Assembly: GCA_001586195.1 (NCBI GenBank)
Contig: CP014609.1
Coordinates: 1,524,001-1,588,000 of the forward strand
Reading direction: 5' to 3'
From: Solibacillus silvestris
GTDB taxonomy: Bacteria; Bacillota; Bacilli; Bacillales_A; Planococcaceae
DNA: 64,000 nucleotides
Part shown: positions 7,849 through 16,300 of the stretch, in pieces
Position numbering within the stretch: the stretch's first letter is position 1
How the letters are laid out: the number at the start of each line of letters is the position of its first letter
Program-made: the position numbers and the translations under genes
The notes under the pieces: model-generated
The model's input: the letters and a program-made list of their open reading frames with translations, nothing else
The model's database searches: none
What the model was told of the DNA's origin: nothing

Positions 7849-7900
7849 CAAACAGCGTTTTCCACTATTTAAAGACCAATAAGAAAATATGTAATGGATT

Positions 7901-7943
7901 GCATAAAAAGATTTTAAATAATTTCTTTTTATGCTATTTTTTT
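7901..7943 (+). terminator. Intrinsic terminator
   Basis: GCATAAAAAGA pairs with TCTTTTTATGC across a 12-base loop and is followed on the plus strand by TATTTTTTT. It ends transcription from the small membrane protein gene and touches the stop codon of the convergent minus-strand gene. Confidence 0.75.
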
Positions 7944-8143
7944 ACGCAAATAACTGGAGACCAAAATCCATCCTTCTTTATCACCACTTCATCTACTTTA
8001 TCGAAGTTTTCAAAGCACTTCTCAATAATAAGCTCATTTGCCTGATGATTCTTATAAATTTGGTTAAACAGTACACCGCCAATAGTTAGAATAAGAATGC
8101 TTCCAACTATTGCAATAGCCATATTAAATTTATTTTTATTCAA
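7934..8143 (-). CDS. Small membrane-anchored protein, unknown
   Basis: The 69-residue product starts at TTG 8143 behind AAAGGAG. It has one N-terminal hydrophobic segment (residues 8-27, AIAIVGSILILTIGGVLF) and an exposed tail with KCFENFDKVDEVVIKKDGF. The likely topology is a single anchor with an extracellular C-terminus. No family recognised. It converges on the neighbouring membrane protein gene. Confidence 0.55.
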   Translation of the reverse strand: MNKNKFNMAIAIVGSILILTIGGVLFNQIYKNHQANELIIEKCFENFDKVDEVVIKKDGFWSPVICVKK

Positions 8144-8342
8144 GGAACCCTTCTCCTTTCTTATAATTCAATTTTAACATTTTCAAGTAAATTATAAAAT
8201 AAGAGTAATTAATCCTGTATACGGGTTTTGGAACAAACCTAGCGAAGTACTGCGTTGAGAAGATCGGTAAGGCAGGTTTATAGTAGTGTTTTGTAGAATT
8301 TAATACTGTCAAAAAAATTATTTATGAGGAGTTAAAAAAGGC

Positions 8343-8848
8343 ATGGGTAATGTTGAAGGTTTCGAAGTCAAAATTGCAGCAATTGAAGATAGTAGCGTAA
8401 TAATAAAAATGTTAAAGCAGTTAGCACAATGGATGAAGGAGCATGATATAAATCAATGGCAGTATTTATTGGATGGTGGTGATGATGAAGAGATCAAGCA
8501 AGCTATAGTTAATCAAGAAACGTACATCGTATTGAAGGATAAGGAGAAATCGCAACTTTTTCATTATCATCGAAACAAAGTGAATGGGATAAACAATTAT
8601 GGGGGAATGACACTACTTTATCCTCGCTTTATTTGCATAGACTTGCAATAGTTCCTGCTTATATGAATAAAGGTATTGGTAAAAGTATTTTAATGTGGAT
8701 ACAAGAATATGTGAGTGATAAGGAATTGCTTAAGTTAGATTGTGTTGCGGCTAATGTTAAATTAAATAATTTTTATGTAGGCAATGGATTTGAATTTATT
8801 GGTGTTACGGATGGACATAGTAAATATCAGAAATTGATAAAAAAATAA
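8343..8848 (+). pseudogene. GNAT family acetyltransferase gene broken by one frameshift
   Basis: Frame 1 from ATG 8343 encodes the GNAT N-terminus (AAIEDSSVIIKMLKQLAQWM through TYIVLKDKEK). At about 8545-8549 the coding sense moves to the -1 frame, which reads IATFSLSSKQSEWDKQLWG and continues through LHRLAIVPAYMNKGIGKSIL, with the acetyl-CoA loop NKGIGKS, to the end at 8848. Restoring one A in GAGAAATC rejoins both halves into a normal protein of about 168 residues. RBS GAGGAG precedes the ATG. The gene is either newly inactivated or carries a sequencing error in an A run. Confidence 0.85.
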
Positions 8849-8930
8849 GAATATCTTCTATTAATTCGGTTATTGGAAAAGCGTACATTATAAAATTAAG
8901 TAAATATAGGATAGTACGGGAGGATCTACA

Positions 8931-9707
8931 ATGGGGATTGATTTTCATAATGAAAAAAGCCGTAATACTTATACAAGTAGAAAAGCAGATGATTCATGGG
9001 TTAATGTAATAACGGATTTGGTACCGTTGGATAATATCTCTAAGGCGTTGGATATAGGATGTGGTGGGGGTATTTATTCAAAGGCATTAGCTGAAATGGG
9101 AGTAGATTCTGTTAAAGGGATTGATTTTTCTGAAGAAATACTTAAAGGTGCGAGGGAGAATTGCAAAGAATATCCGAATATATCATTTAAGCAAGGTAAT
9201 GCGCTGAATACCGGCTTAGAAAGTAATGATTACAATCTAATTCTTGAAAGAGCGTTAATACATCATATTAATGATTTGCAGAACTGTTTTGAAGAGGCCT
9301 ATCGATTATTGGAAAACAAAGGAATCTATATTGTTCAAGATCGTACACCTGAAGACAGCTTATTAAAAGGGAATGAACATCATATTAGAGGATATTTCTT
9401 TGAGCGATTTCCACAATTGATCGAGAAAGAGACAAAGCGCAGATACGATAGCGAATTTGTATTAAAAACACTTTCGGAGGTTGGGTTTAAAGAGATTCAA
9501 GAAGTTAAGCTTTGGGAAACAAGAAAAGTTCATAAAAATAAAGAGGATTTATTAAATGACCTGGGTGAAAGAACAGGAAGAAGTATTTTGCACGAATTAG
9601 ATGATGACGAATTAAGTGCATTGATTACTTATATAAATAAAGCCATTACGAATGAAGAAAATATAGTGGAAAGAGATCGATGGACAATTTGGAAAGCTGT
9701 AAAATAA
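8931..9707 (+). CDS. Class I SAM-dependent methyltransferase, UbiE-like
   Basis: The 258-residue protein shows motif I ALDIGCGGGIYSKALAEMG (residues 39-57), the acidic KGIDFS of motif II and the post-motif segment LILERALIHHI. The C-terminal 90 residues form a substrate lid rich in charged residues. The substrate is unknown; similarity to other members is limited to the Rossmann core. CGGGAGG precedes the ATG. It is the second of three unrelated methyltransferase genes in this accessory region. Confidence 0.8.
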   Translation: MGIDFHNEKSRNTYTSRKADDSWVNVITDLVPLDNISKALDIGCGGGIYSKALAEMGVDSVKGIDFSEEILKGARENCKEYPNISFKQGNALNTGLESNDYNLILERALIHHINDLQNCFEEAYRLLENKGIYIVQDRTPEDSLLKGNEHHIRGYFFERFPQLIEKETKRRYDSEFVLKTLSEVGFKEIQEVKLWETRKVHKNKEDLLNDLGERTGRSILHELDDDELSALITYINKAITNEENIVERDRWTIWKAVK

Positions 9708-10077
9708 TTTTGCGAGATAAATGAAGGTTGTTGAAAAATTACTTAAACTTACAGAGCGTTAATCTATAAAGATGTACGCTCTGTTATATGGATAAATTAA
9801 AGAAGTGCATGTTCTTCAATGAACAACCATAGTACCGGAACTGTGGAAAGGTAGTTGTATTTAAGATTTAAAGTTTGCGAAACGAACCGTAATCTGGACA
9901 GGAAAAGAATTGGGAGAATAGCATCCTTTTCTTTGAAACATCTGTTGCCTAAAGGAATTCTACGAAAAATATGGTATTATTTTGGTAAACGCAAGTTGAG
10001 AAGTAACAGAGATACCTAATGTTAAACCTAACGGGCAGTTTATTTGAATCATCACATGTTGAGGGAGGAGGGGGAAT
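9708..10077. other. Gene-free spacer with one hairpin
   Basis: ACAGAGCGT (9751-9759) pairs with ACGCTCTGT (9776-9784), followed by TATATGG. The position just behind a gene and the GTTATATGG tail recall the hairpin repeats further upstream, so this may be a fifth degenerate copy. The remaining 290 bases have no open frame with an RBS and no repeat that I can see. Confidence 0.45.
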
Positions 10078-10311
10078 ATGGGGAGTTTTAATACTTTTAA
10101 AGACAAACGTTACTGGATCCTATTGATGCCATTCCTAATCACTATGGTCTTATACGTTTATTTTACCCCTAAGAATGTTCTTGAAAAACCGAATGTTTCA
10201 ACACTTTCAATTCTTATTTTTCCGACATTATTTTGGTCTACATACCATCTTGGGAAATATTTTGGTGATAAAAAGAAGAGGGATAGTATAGATGAAAGCC
10301 TTGGCGAATGA
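10078..10311 (+). CDS. Small two-helix membrane protein
   Basis: A very strong RBS (GGGAGGAGGGGG) precedes ATG 10078. The 77-residue product has hydrophobic segments at about 13-29 (WILLMPFLITMVLYVYF) and 42-58 (LSILIFPTLFWSTYHLG), and a basic-acidic tail KKKRDSIDESLGE. No family is recognised. Confidence 0.6.
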   Translation: MGSFNTFKDKRYWILLMPFLITMVLYVYFTPKNVLEKPNVSTLSILIFPTLFWSTYHLGKYFGDKKKRDSIDESLGE

Positions 10312-10359
10312 CGTGTGTGTGTTTTATTAGTAAAACTTTTTTATTGTAAACATCAATTT

Positions 10360-10385
10360 GCCCCCAACTTACTTTAGATGGGGGC
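10360..10385. terminator. GC-rich stem-loop between convergent genes
   Basis: GCCCCCA pairs with TGGGGGC across a 12-base loop. It lies between two convergent genes. There is no long T run on either side, so termination is likely but not certain. Confidence 0.5.
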
Positions 10386-10391
10386 ATGCTG

Positions 10392-10544
10392 TTATTGGCG
10401 CTTCTTCGTTTTTTTATTGTTCAGTCTCTCTGCAGCTGTCAAAGGTTCGTTGGCAAGTTCGTGGTCAAGCTCCTTTGATAAATTCTTTCGTACTGCTTGC
10501 TCATCGCTAGTGCTGCGATTGCTTTTATTGTTATTACTCATCAT
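10392..10544 (-). CDS. Small hydrophilic protein, possibly a minor acid-soluble spore protein (SspO-like)
   Basis: From ATG 10544 (GGAGGTG four bases upstream) the product is 50 residues, almost wholly polar, without aromatic residues. The C-terminal ANEPLTAAERLNNKKTKKRQ resembles the end of B. subtilis SspO, which also finishes with a L-T-x-A-E-R-x-N-N-K-K pattern. The N-terminal half does not look like SspO, so this is a tentative family call. If correct, it would be packed in the dormant spore core and point to a sporulating host. Confidence 0.5.
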   Translation of the reverse strand: MMSNNNKSNRSTSDEQAVRKNLSKELDHELANEPLTAAERLNNKKTKKRQ

Positions 10545-10698
10545 ATACACCTCCATGATGTTAATTTGCCACGTAGTGCCATGAGTATGCATTTCAGTTA
10601 AACGTACAACAACGCTGCATTATATATTTAAAATTTTAAAATAATAGTCTTCGTGAAATTGTTTAACAAACAAAGCCAGCTATTGGAGGAGAATTTAT

Positions 10699-10989
10699 TT
10701 GAATAAAGGAAAGGTTGGGGTAACTCTAGGGGGTTTTTCTCAATTACCGGTAATCGTTAGTATTATTTATTTCTTTTCTGTACGAGGACCGGAAGCTGAT
10801 ATTTATCGTATCATTACGGTGTTAACCGTTTTATCATTTATTGGTCTTATAACTGCTGGATTCTCGTCATGGATATCGAAGGGACGCATGAGCAAATTAT
10901 TAATCGGGTTGATAGGAATCATCGCAAATCTGGCCGTTTTAGCTGTTGCATTTCTTTTATTATTAGCCATGGGAATTAGCGAACCATAA
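10699..10989 (+). CDS. Small multi-spanning membrane protein
   Basis: TTG 10699 behind GGAGGAG gives 96 residues with three hydrophobic segments at about 12-27, 39-58 and 68-92 and short polar loops. The loop RGPEADIYR between the first two is the only charged part. No motif is recognised; it may be a subunit or immunity-type small membrane protein, but nothing shows this. Confidence 0.55.
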   Translation: MNKGKVGVTLGGFSQLPVIVSIIYFFSVRGPEADIYRIITVLTVLSFIGLITAGFSSWISKGRMSKLLIGLIGIIANLAVLAVAFLLLLAMGISEP

Positions 10990-11040
10990 TAATTTTTAAT
11001 TGAAGAGAAAATTACTATTATGAGTTATGGAGGCATCATA

Positions 11041-11325
11041 ATGTGGTGAGCAATAGGTATTATTGCAATAGTAGCAACTTTTATAAATCTGTATATGTAT
11101 ATGACAGGTAAAGATTACAAACTTGCGATGGCAATAGGGTTATCATTTACAGCATTAACACTTTGTGCAGAATACAGTCTTGTAGCGGATTGGGTGGAAG
11201 TGAAAGATTTGGCAGCGTTAGAAGATGTAGTACCCACTATGGAAAGGGCATTATGGTTTTTGACGATTGTTTCAATCTTTCTCAATATTGCACCTATCCT
11301 TTTAGAACGAAAGCGTAAGAAATAA
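11041..11325 (+). pseudogene. Paralogue of the 7567-7848 membrane protein with a stop at codon 3
   Basis: The RBS and start (TGGAGGCATCATA-ATG) match those of the intact copy, and codons 1-2 are identical (ATG TGG), but codon 3 is TGA where the intact gene has TTA. After it the frame stays open to 11325 with the same sequence, including GKDYKLAMA and LSFTALTLC. A shortened product could only start at ATG 11095, which would lack the first membrane helix and has no RBS. The gene is most likely silenced by a single recent nonsense change. Confidence 0.75.
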
Positions 11326-11423
11326 ATTACTTATTGTTGCATATTGCTTTTATGAGGTTTAGCGCGATCTTACAGCCAGGTGGTTAAATGAATGGGCGTT
11401 TACTAAGAAACGAGGGAATGTAT

Positions 11424-11801
11424 TTGAAAAGGTTATTTACTTTAATGTTAGTTGCTGGCATCCTTTTAGCAGCTTGTAATTCTTCACAGTTGAGTATTAG
11501 TGAATTGGAAAGTGTTCCTAGCAAAGTACAAGATGTCATCAACTCTGATTCTACCCTGCAAATGATTACTAGTGGAGAAAAGAACACCTACATTGTTTTT
11601 CACTCAACAGAAGAAGTTTCAGTTGAACTTGAAGTGACAGAGAATATATTAAATATAAAAATTAATACAACCAATCGTGGTAATACTGAGTTAAAACAGT
11701 ATGTTTATCAATTACATGGTGAGGATTCAGAACATGATACAATTAATGTGCTAGTTAACGGGGAAAATGCGCCTTTTGATGGTGGTATGACGATTTTATA
11801 A
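11424..11801 (+). CDS. Small predicted lipoprotein
   Basis: TTG 11424 with GAGGG six bases upstream gives a clean lipoprotein signal, KRLFTLMLVAGILLAAC, with cysteine 18 as the lipid site. The 107-residue mature part is rich in S, T, E and N and has alternating hydrophobic residues (ILNIKINTTNRGNTELKQYV) suggesting a beta sandwich. No family recognised. Earlier in-frame ATGs at 11388 and 11418 would add residues before the signal. A strong bidirectional terminator follows. Confidence 0.7.
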   Translation: MKRLFTLMLVAGILLAACNSSQLSISELESVPSKVQDVINSDSTLQMITSGEKNTYIVFHSTEEVSVELEVTENILNIKINTTNRGNTELKQYVYQLHGEDSEHDTINVLVNGENAPFDGGMTIL

Positions 11802-11842
11802 AATATTTATTTGTAATTTTTTGCTTAAGATCTATAGCGATG

Positions 11843-11881
11843 AAAAAACAGTTTTCCTATCATAAAGGAAAACTGTTTTTT
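11843..11881. terminator. Bidirectional intrinsic terminator
   Basis: AAAAAACAGTTTTCCT pairs perfectly with AGGAAAACTGTTTTTT around a 7-base loop. It serves the lipoprotein gene on plus and the methyltransferase gene on minus. Confidence 0.9.
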
Positions 11882-11902
11882 GAGTTTGTATAACCATTAA
11901 TT

Positions 11903-12739
11903 TTACAAATCAGCACACAGTACAAAACTATTCAGCGATAGGGGAGGCTTTGCTTGCTCATTCATTAAATAGGCATAACTATGAATCAATGACTGAATTT
12001 TTGTGGGAACCTCCGGGAATACATTTAGCAAATAATTGCTGTAGTCGATTTCCCAAAGCCCGTCCTGCAAATAGCTGGCATCGACGGTTTGTTCTAAGGT
12101 GATTAAAAAGCCTTCACTATGCATAAGTTCCTTTATTTGCGTTTTATGAAAGAGATTCTGGATATTCCCATCATTTTCTGTAAAAGCTGTATAAAGCAAC
12201 GCAATATTGGCTGCGCAAAAATGGGCACGCTGGGGCTCCAATGTATAATCGATGTCCCACTCAGCAAAACAGATCCGGTCAGCGACTTGCTTGATTTTTT
12301 GCAAATAATTTTTTAACAGTTCGATACTTTCGAAATACCATGAACAATGGGATAGAACGATAACATCAAATTTTTCGTCAAACGCCATTTGCAAAAAGTC
12401 CGTTGCAAAGTGGAAGTCGATTCGCTGTCCTAAAGGCGATTGTGAAATAGTTTCCGCTGCTTCGCCTAATGTAATTGGTGCACCGTATTCAGGAGATGCG
12501 ATATCGATTGCAACAATCTGTCCTGTTTCTCCGACGGCATCCGCCAGTACTACTGTAGTATCACCCTGACCGCACCCGATTTCCAGTACCTTCATGCCTT
12601 TTTTTACTTGAAAGGTTTTTACCAGTTCAATACGATGTGTTAATTGTGTACGTTGGATTGTATCGTCTCCGATGATTTTCATGCACTTTAATAAATGTTC
12701 CAATGTTTTCAGCTCCAATAATGATTGATTATTGAGCAC
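11903..12739 (-). CDS. Class I SAM-dependent methyltransferase
   Basis: The 278-residue protein carries motif I MKVLEIGCGQGDTTVVLAD (residues 49-67), motif II IVAIDIASP and a motif IV-like FDVIVLSHCSWYF. The long C-terminal part has no recognised substrate domain. The GTG start at 12739 has no good RBS; an internal ATG at residue 20 (MKIIGDD) is a possible alternative. The start codon lies inside an inverted repeat, ATTGAGC and GCTCAAT (12733-12756), which could hide it or bind a regulator. The substrate is unknown. Confidence 0.75.
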   Translation of the reverse strand: MLNNQSLLELKTLEHLLKCMKIIGDDTIQRTQLTHRIELVKTFQVKKGMKVLEIGCGQGDTTVVLADAVGETGQIVAIDIASPEYGAPITLGEAAETISQSPLGQRIDFHFATDFLQMAFDEKFDVIVLSHCSWYFESIELLKNYLQKIKQVADRICFAEWDIDYTLEPQRAHFCAANIALLYTAFTENDGNIQNLFHKTQIKELMHSEGFLITLEQTVDASYLQDGLWEIDYSNYLLNVFPEVPTKIQSLIHSYAYLMNEQAKPPLSLNSFVLCADL

Positions 12740-12919
12740 AATTTTTGGCTCAATATTATTTCTGAACGTTCAACCATTTCTCTAACATCAATTCATCGAC
12801 TCCTTTTCAATAATTCTATTAAAACATTATGATGAGTCAGTGGACAATAGTTATTTAAAAATAAGGGCAAAATTAATATTTAAGGGGTTTACAACGGAAT
12901 GTTTTATTAAAATCTCTTA

Positions 12920-12963
12920 AAAACCGAACGTTTATGTTAAATTAAAATAAAATATTCGTTTTA
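12920..12963 (+). promoter_or_regulatory. PurBox-like dyad upstream of guaC
   Basis: AAAACCGAACGTT (12920-12932) matches the PurR half-site AWWWCCGAACWWT at 12 of 13 positions. An inverted, weaker partner AATATTCGTTTTA (12951-12963) follows after 18 bases, against the usual 16-17. TTGACA at 12967 may be the -35 element. In B. subtilis guaC (yumD) belongs to the PurR regulon, which supports the reading. The rest of the 12757-13058 spacer is AT-rich with no other feature. Confidence 0.6.
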
Positions 12964-13058
12964 TGGTTGACAACGTTTTCATTGTTTTGTAAAGTAACAG
13001 ATGTCGAATGATTATTATAAAAAACACGAAAAATGTTCGTATTTAGGAGTGTAGTGAA

Positions 13059-14042
13059 ATGATAGATACAGTTTTTGATTATGAAGATATTCAATTAATC
13101 CCTGCAAAGTGCATAGTGAAAAGTCGTACAGAATGCGATGCAACCGTTACTTTGGGAAATCATACATTTAAACTTCCGGTAGTTCCGGCAAATATGCAAA
13201 CAATTATTGATGAGCAATTAGCAGAAAAATTAGCTGCACAAGGCTATTTCTATATTATGCACCGTTTCCAGCCTGAAAAGCGTGCGCAATTTATTCGCGA
13301 TATGCAAAGTAAGGGATATATTGCCTCAATTTCTGTTGGTGTAAAAGATGAGGAATATACATTTATCGAAGAACTGAAAGATGCTCAGCTTGTACCGGAC
13401 TATATTACGATCGATATCGCACATGGTCATTCAAACCAAGTCATCGAAATGATCGGCCATATTAAAAAACATTTACCAAACAGCTTTGTGATTGCAGGAA
13501 ATGTCGGTACACCAGAAGCAGTTCGTGACCTTGAAAATGCTGGAGCTGATGCGACAAAAGTTGGGATTGGTCCAGGTAAAGTATGTATAACGAAAATTAA
13601 AACTGGCTTTGGTACAGGTGGCTGGCAGTTAGCGGCACTTCGCTGGTGTGCAAAAGCGGCTTCAAAACCGATTATCGCGGACGGCGGTATTCGTACACAT
13701 GGCGACATTGCAAAATCAGTGCGTTTCGGTGCATCAATGGTAATGATCGGTTCACTATTTGCAGGTCATGAAGAATCACCAGGTCAAACAGTGGAAATCG
13801 ATGGCAAACAAGTGAAGGAATACTTCGGTTCTGCATCAGAATTCCAAAAAGGTGAGCGCAAAAACGTAGAAGGCAAAAAAATGTACGTTGACTCAAAAGG
13901 TTCGATTTTCGATACATTAACTGAAATGGAACAAGATCTACAGTCATCAATCTCATATGCTGGCGGCAAAACGCTATCGGCGATTCGTAATGTAGATTAT
14001 GCAATTGTTAAAAATTCGATTTTCAATGGTGATAAAATTTAA
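13059..14042 (+). CDS. guaC: GMP reductase
   Basis: GuaC reduces GMP to IMP with NADPH and releases ammonia, salvaging guanine nucleotides into the adenine branch. The 327-residue length equals the short bacterial class. The IMPDH/GMPR barrel is complete: the phosphate and substrate loop [11 protein letters not shown] holds the catalytic cysteine (C176), [14 protein letters not shown] binds the phosphate, and [14 protein letters not shown] follows. There is no CBS insert, which separates it from GuaB. RBS TTTAGGAGTG lies upstream. It is a single-gene unit, probably controlled by PurR through the upstream dyad. Confidence 0.95.
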   Translation: MIDTVFDYEDIQLIPAKCIVKSRTECDATVTLGNHTFKLPVVPANMQTIIDEQLAEKLAAQGYFYIMHRFQPEKRAQFIRDMQSKGYIASISVGVKDEEYTFIEELKDAQLVPDYITIDIAHGHSNQVIEMIGHIKKHLPNSFVIAGNVGTPEAVRDLENAGADATKVGIGPGKVCITKIKTGFGTGGWQLAALRWCAKAASKPIIADGGIRTHGDIAKSVRFGASMVMIGSLFAGHEESPGQTVEIDGKQVKEYFGSASEFQKGERKNVEGKKMYVDSKGSIFDTLTEMEQDLQSSISYAGGKTLSAIRNVDYAIVKNSIFNGDKI

Positions 14043-14172
14043 TTTTCTTCAGTGCGCTAAATGAAGTTAGCCCTAATGGTTGCCAATGATTCGGTTACTT
14101 TATGTGAGCGCAAAGCCGAATCGAGAGGCCAATACATGAGTATGTAATTTTTAAATTTTCTGATAATAAAGG

Positions 14173-14201
14173 TTGACATTTTATTTCATTGCCGGTAAAC
14201 T
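14173..14201 (+). promoter_or_regulatory. Predicted sigma-A promoter of the leuA leader
   Basis: TTGACA (14173-14178) and TAAACT (14196-14201) are separated by 17 bases, just upstream of the T-box leader. Confidence 0.7.
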
Positions 14202-14224
14202 TCATTTCAAGGTAATATCTAGGC

Positions 14225-14478
14225 AATGATTGGAAGTAGTAAATAGCTTGTATACTTTTAGAGAGCCAGTGGGTGGTGCAAACTGGCAGATACAACTGTT
14301 GAACTCGTCCATGAGCTACGACCTGAAATTAGAGTAGGGAAGTCGGAAGTCTCCGTTAAAAGACTGGCAAATGATTTGTCGTTAAGTGGAATGTTTCAGC
14401 AATGGACATTCAATTTAGAGTGGTACCGCGAGTTTAACCTCGTCTCTATGGAATTTTTCATAGAGGCGAGTTTTTTTA
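14225..14478 (+). promoter_or_regulatory. T-box leader with leucine-type specifier and intrinsic terminator
   Basis: The leader has a stem I region (AGAGAGCCAGTGGGTGGTGC onward), a likely specifier loop TTGAACTCGTCC in which CTC is a leucine codon, and the invariant T-box sequence AGAGTGGTACCGCG at 14417-14430. The competing terminator pairs CTCGTCTCTATG (14439-14450) with CATAGAGGCGAG and ends in seven Ts. Uncharged leucine tRNA would pair with the CTC and the T-box, favour the antiterminator and allow leuA transcription. The specifier assignment is by eye but agrees with the downstream gene. Confidence 0.9.
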
Positions 14479-14528
14479 TTTTTATTTACTGTTTAAAAAT
14501 CAATTTGAGAAGAAAAGGGGAAATGAAA

Positions 14529-16118
14529 ATGAGCAGAAAAATTTGGGTTTTTGATACAACATTACGTGATGGTGAGCAAGTGCCTGGGGCTAAACTGAAT
14601 TTATATGAAAAAGTGGAAATTGCCCAGCAGTTAAAAAAGCTCGGTGTTGATATTATTGAAGCCGGATTCCCAGCGTCTTCACAAGGTGATTTTGATGCGG
14701 TAAAAGCTGTGGCGCAAAAGGTCGGCCATAATTCGAATATGATGATTACGGCACTTGCTCGTGCTGTAAAAGATGATATTGATTCTGTTTACAATGCAGT
14801 CAAATATGCAAATAATCCGATGATTCATATGGTTCTAGGGACATCCGATATTCATGTGGAGAAAAAGTTCAGTAAATCGAAGGACCAGATTCTGCAAATC
14901 GGTGTAGACGCAGTGAAATATGCGAAAACGTTACTGCCGCAAGTACAATATTCAACAGAGGATGCATCCCGCTCTGATTTTGAATACCTTTGGAAAACGA
15001 TTGAAGCGGTTATGAAGGCCGGAGCTACGATGATTAACGTACCGGATACAGTCGGGTACGCAGAGCCGGAACAATGGGGTGAAATGATTGCCAAGCTGAA
15101 CGATCGAATGAAAAACCTGGATGATTCTGTGCTGCTTTCAGTTCACTGCCACAACGATTTAGGGATGGCTACTGCCAATACATTAGCAGCGATCAAAAAC
15201 GGTGCAGATAAAGTAGAAGTGACAATGAACGGTATTGGCGAACGTGCCGGAAACGCGGCATTAGAAGAAGTGGTTATGGCAATTAAAACACGTGGGGACG
15301 TTTACGATGTGTTCACAGATATTAATACAAAGGAAATAATGAATACATCTCGCTTAGTGTCGAGCTTTATGGGACTGGATGTCCAAGTAAACAAAGCGAT
15401 TACAGGTGACAATGCTTTTGCCCATTCATCAGGTATTCACCAGGATGGCTTACTGAAATCACGTGATGCTTATGAAATCGTTCATCCGGAAGATGTAGGC
15501 CTTGATGATATGGAACTTGTATTAACAGCACGCTCTGGTCGTCATGCAGTAAAAAATGCACTGTCTAAATTAGGCTTTGATGATTTTGCGGAAGAAGAGT
15601 TTGAAGGCATTTTTGAAAACTTCCTAAAGCTGGCTGATTCGAAAAAAGAAGTTTACAATCATGATTTATATGTCATCGTTGAAAACTACTATGAAAAAAC
15701 AGAAAAGAACAATCCGAATAAAGAATCATATTCTGACCAGTTTTATGATATTGAAGATTTACAGATTATTTCAAACGCTGCTTTCCCGTCTGCCAGCGTA
15801 AAAATCCGCCGCGGAGAAGATGTTTTCAAATCAAGTGCGGTCGGCTCCGGCCCAATCGATGCCCTTTACTCAGCTATTGCGGATGTTACTGGAATCAAGG
15901 TAAAGCTTGTTGAGTACAATATCAGCTCCGTATCACGCGGCCAAGAAGCATTAGGGAAAGTTAAAATCATTATCGAATACGGCGGGGAAAACTATATCGC
16001 AAAAGCAGCAGATACTGATATTTTAAAAGCTTCTGCAATGGCTTATATTAATGCGGTAAACAGCGTCATCGTAGCAAAAATCGCCCCGCAACCCGTTACG
16101 ACGACAGCTACAGTGTAA
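14529..16118 (+). CDS. leuA: 2-isopropylmalate synthase
   Basis: LeuA joins acetyl-CoA and 2-oxoisovalerate in the first step of leucine synthesis. The start of the HMGL-like barrel is [19 protein letters not shown]; the metal-binding histidines are in [22 protein letters not shown] follows; and the C-terminal allosteric domain, for leucine feedback, includes [11 protein letters not shown]. The 529-residue length fits. ATG 14529 is chosen over ATG 14523 because AAAAGGGG lies eight bases before it. The gene stands alone, without leuBCD or ilv genes beside it, and is governed by the T-box leader. Confidence 0.95.
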   Translation: MSRKIWVFDTTLRDGEQVPGAKLNLYEKVEIAQQLKKLGVDIIEAGFPASSQGDFDAVKAVAQKVGHNSNMMITALARAVKDDIDSVYNAVKYANNPMIHMVLGTSDIHVEKKFSKSKDQILQIGVDAVKYAKTLLPQVQYSTEDASRSDFEYLWKTIEAVMKAGATMINVPDTVGYAEPEQWGEMIAKLNDRMKNLDDSVLLSVHCHNDLGMATANTLAAIKNGADKVEVTMNGIGERAGNAALEEVVMAIKTRGDVYDVFTDINTKEIMNTSRLVSSFMGLDVQVNKAITGDNAFAHSSGIHQDGLLKSRDAYEIVHPEDVGLDDMELVLTARSGRHAVKNALSKLGFDDFAEEEFEGIFENFLKLADSKKEVYNHDLYVIVENYYEKTEKNNPNKESYSDQFYDIEDLQIISNAAFPSASVKIRRGEDVFKSSAVGSGPIDALYSAIADVTGIKVKLVEYNISSVSRGQEALGKVKIIIEYGGENYIAKAADTDILKASAMAYINAVNSVIVAKIAPQPVTTTATV

Positions 16119-16148
16119 ACAGTTTGAATTGAAAAACATATAAATTAC

Positions 16149-16193
16149 GGCAGTTCAAATTTTACGACAAGTAAAGTTTGGACTGCTTTTTTA
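16149..16193 (+). terminator. leuA terminator
   Basis: GGCAGTTCAAA pairs with TTTGGACTGC (one G-T pair) across a 15-base loop and is followed by TTTTTTA. Confidence 0.75.
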
Positions 16194-16245
16194 GTTGCAA
16201 TGTTACTGTTGTTCTCCGCCCGCAATGAAATTAACCGGACCTAAA

Positions 16246-16288
16246 CCAAAAAAAGTAGTGCCCTTGACGAATCATTTGGCACTACTTC
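16246..16288 (-). terminator. Terminator of the luciferase-like oxidoreductase gene
   Basis: AAGTAGTGCC and GGCACTACTT form a perfect 10-bp stem. On the minus strand it is followed by TTTTTTT. Confidence 0.85.
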
Positions 16289-16300
16289 ATTAAGACTATA

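Noticed and set aside
11047..11049. Selenocysteine or tryptophan recoding of TGA at codon 3.
   Set aside because: The paralogue has TTA at this position, no SECIS-like hairpin is next to it, and other TGA codons in the window act as stops.
13427..14004. Minus-strand open frames inside guaC.
   Set aside because: Shadows of the guaC codon pattern, without RBS.
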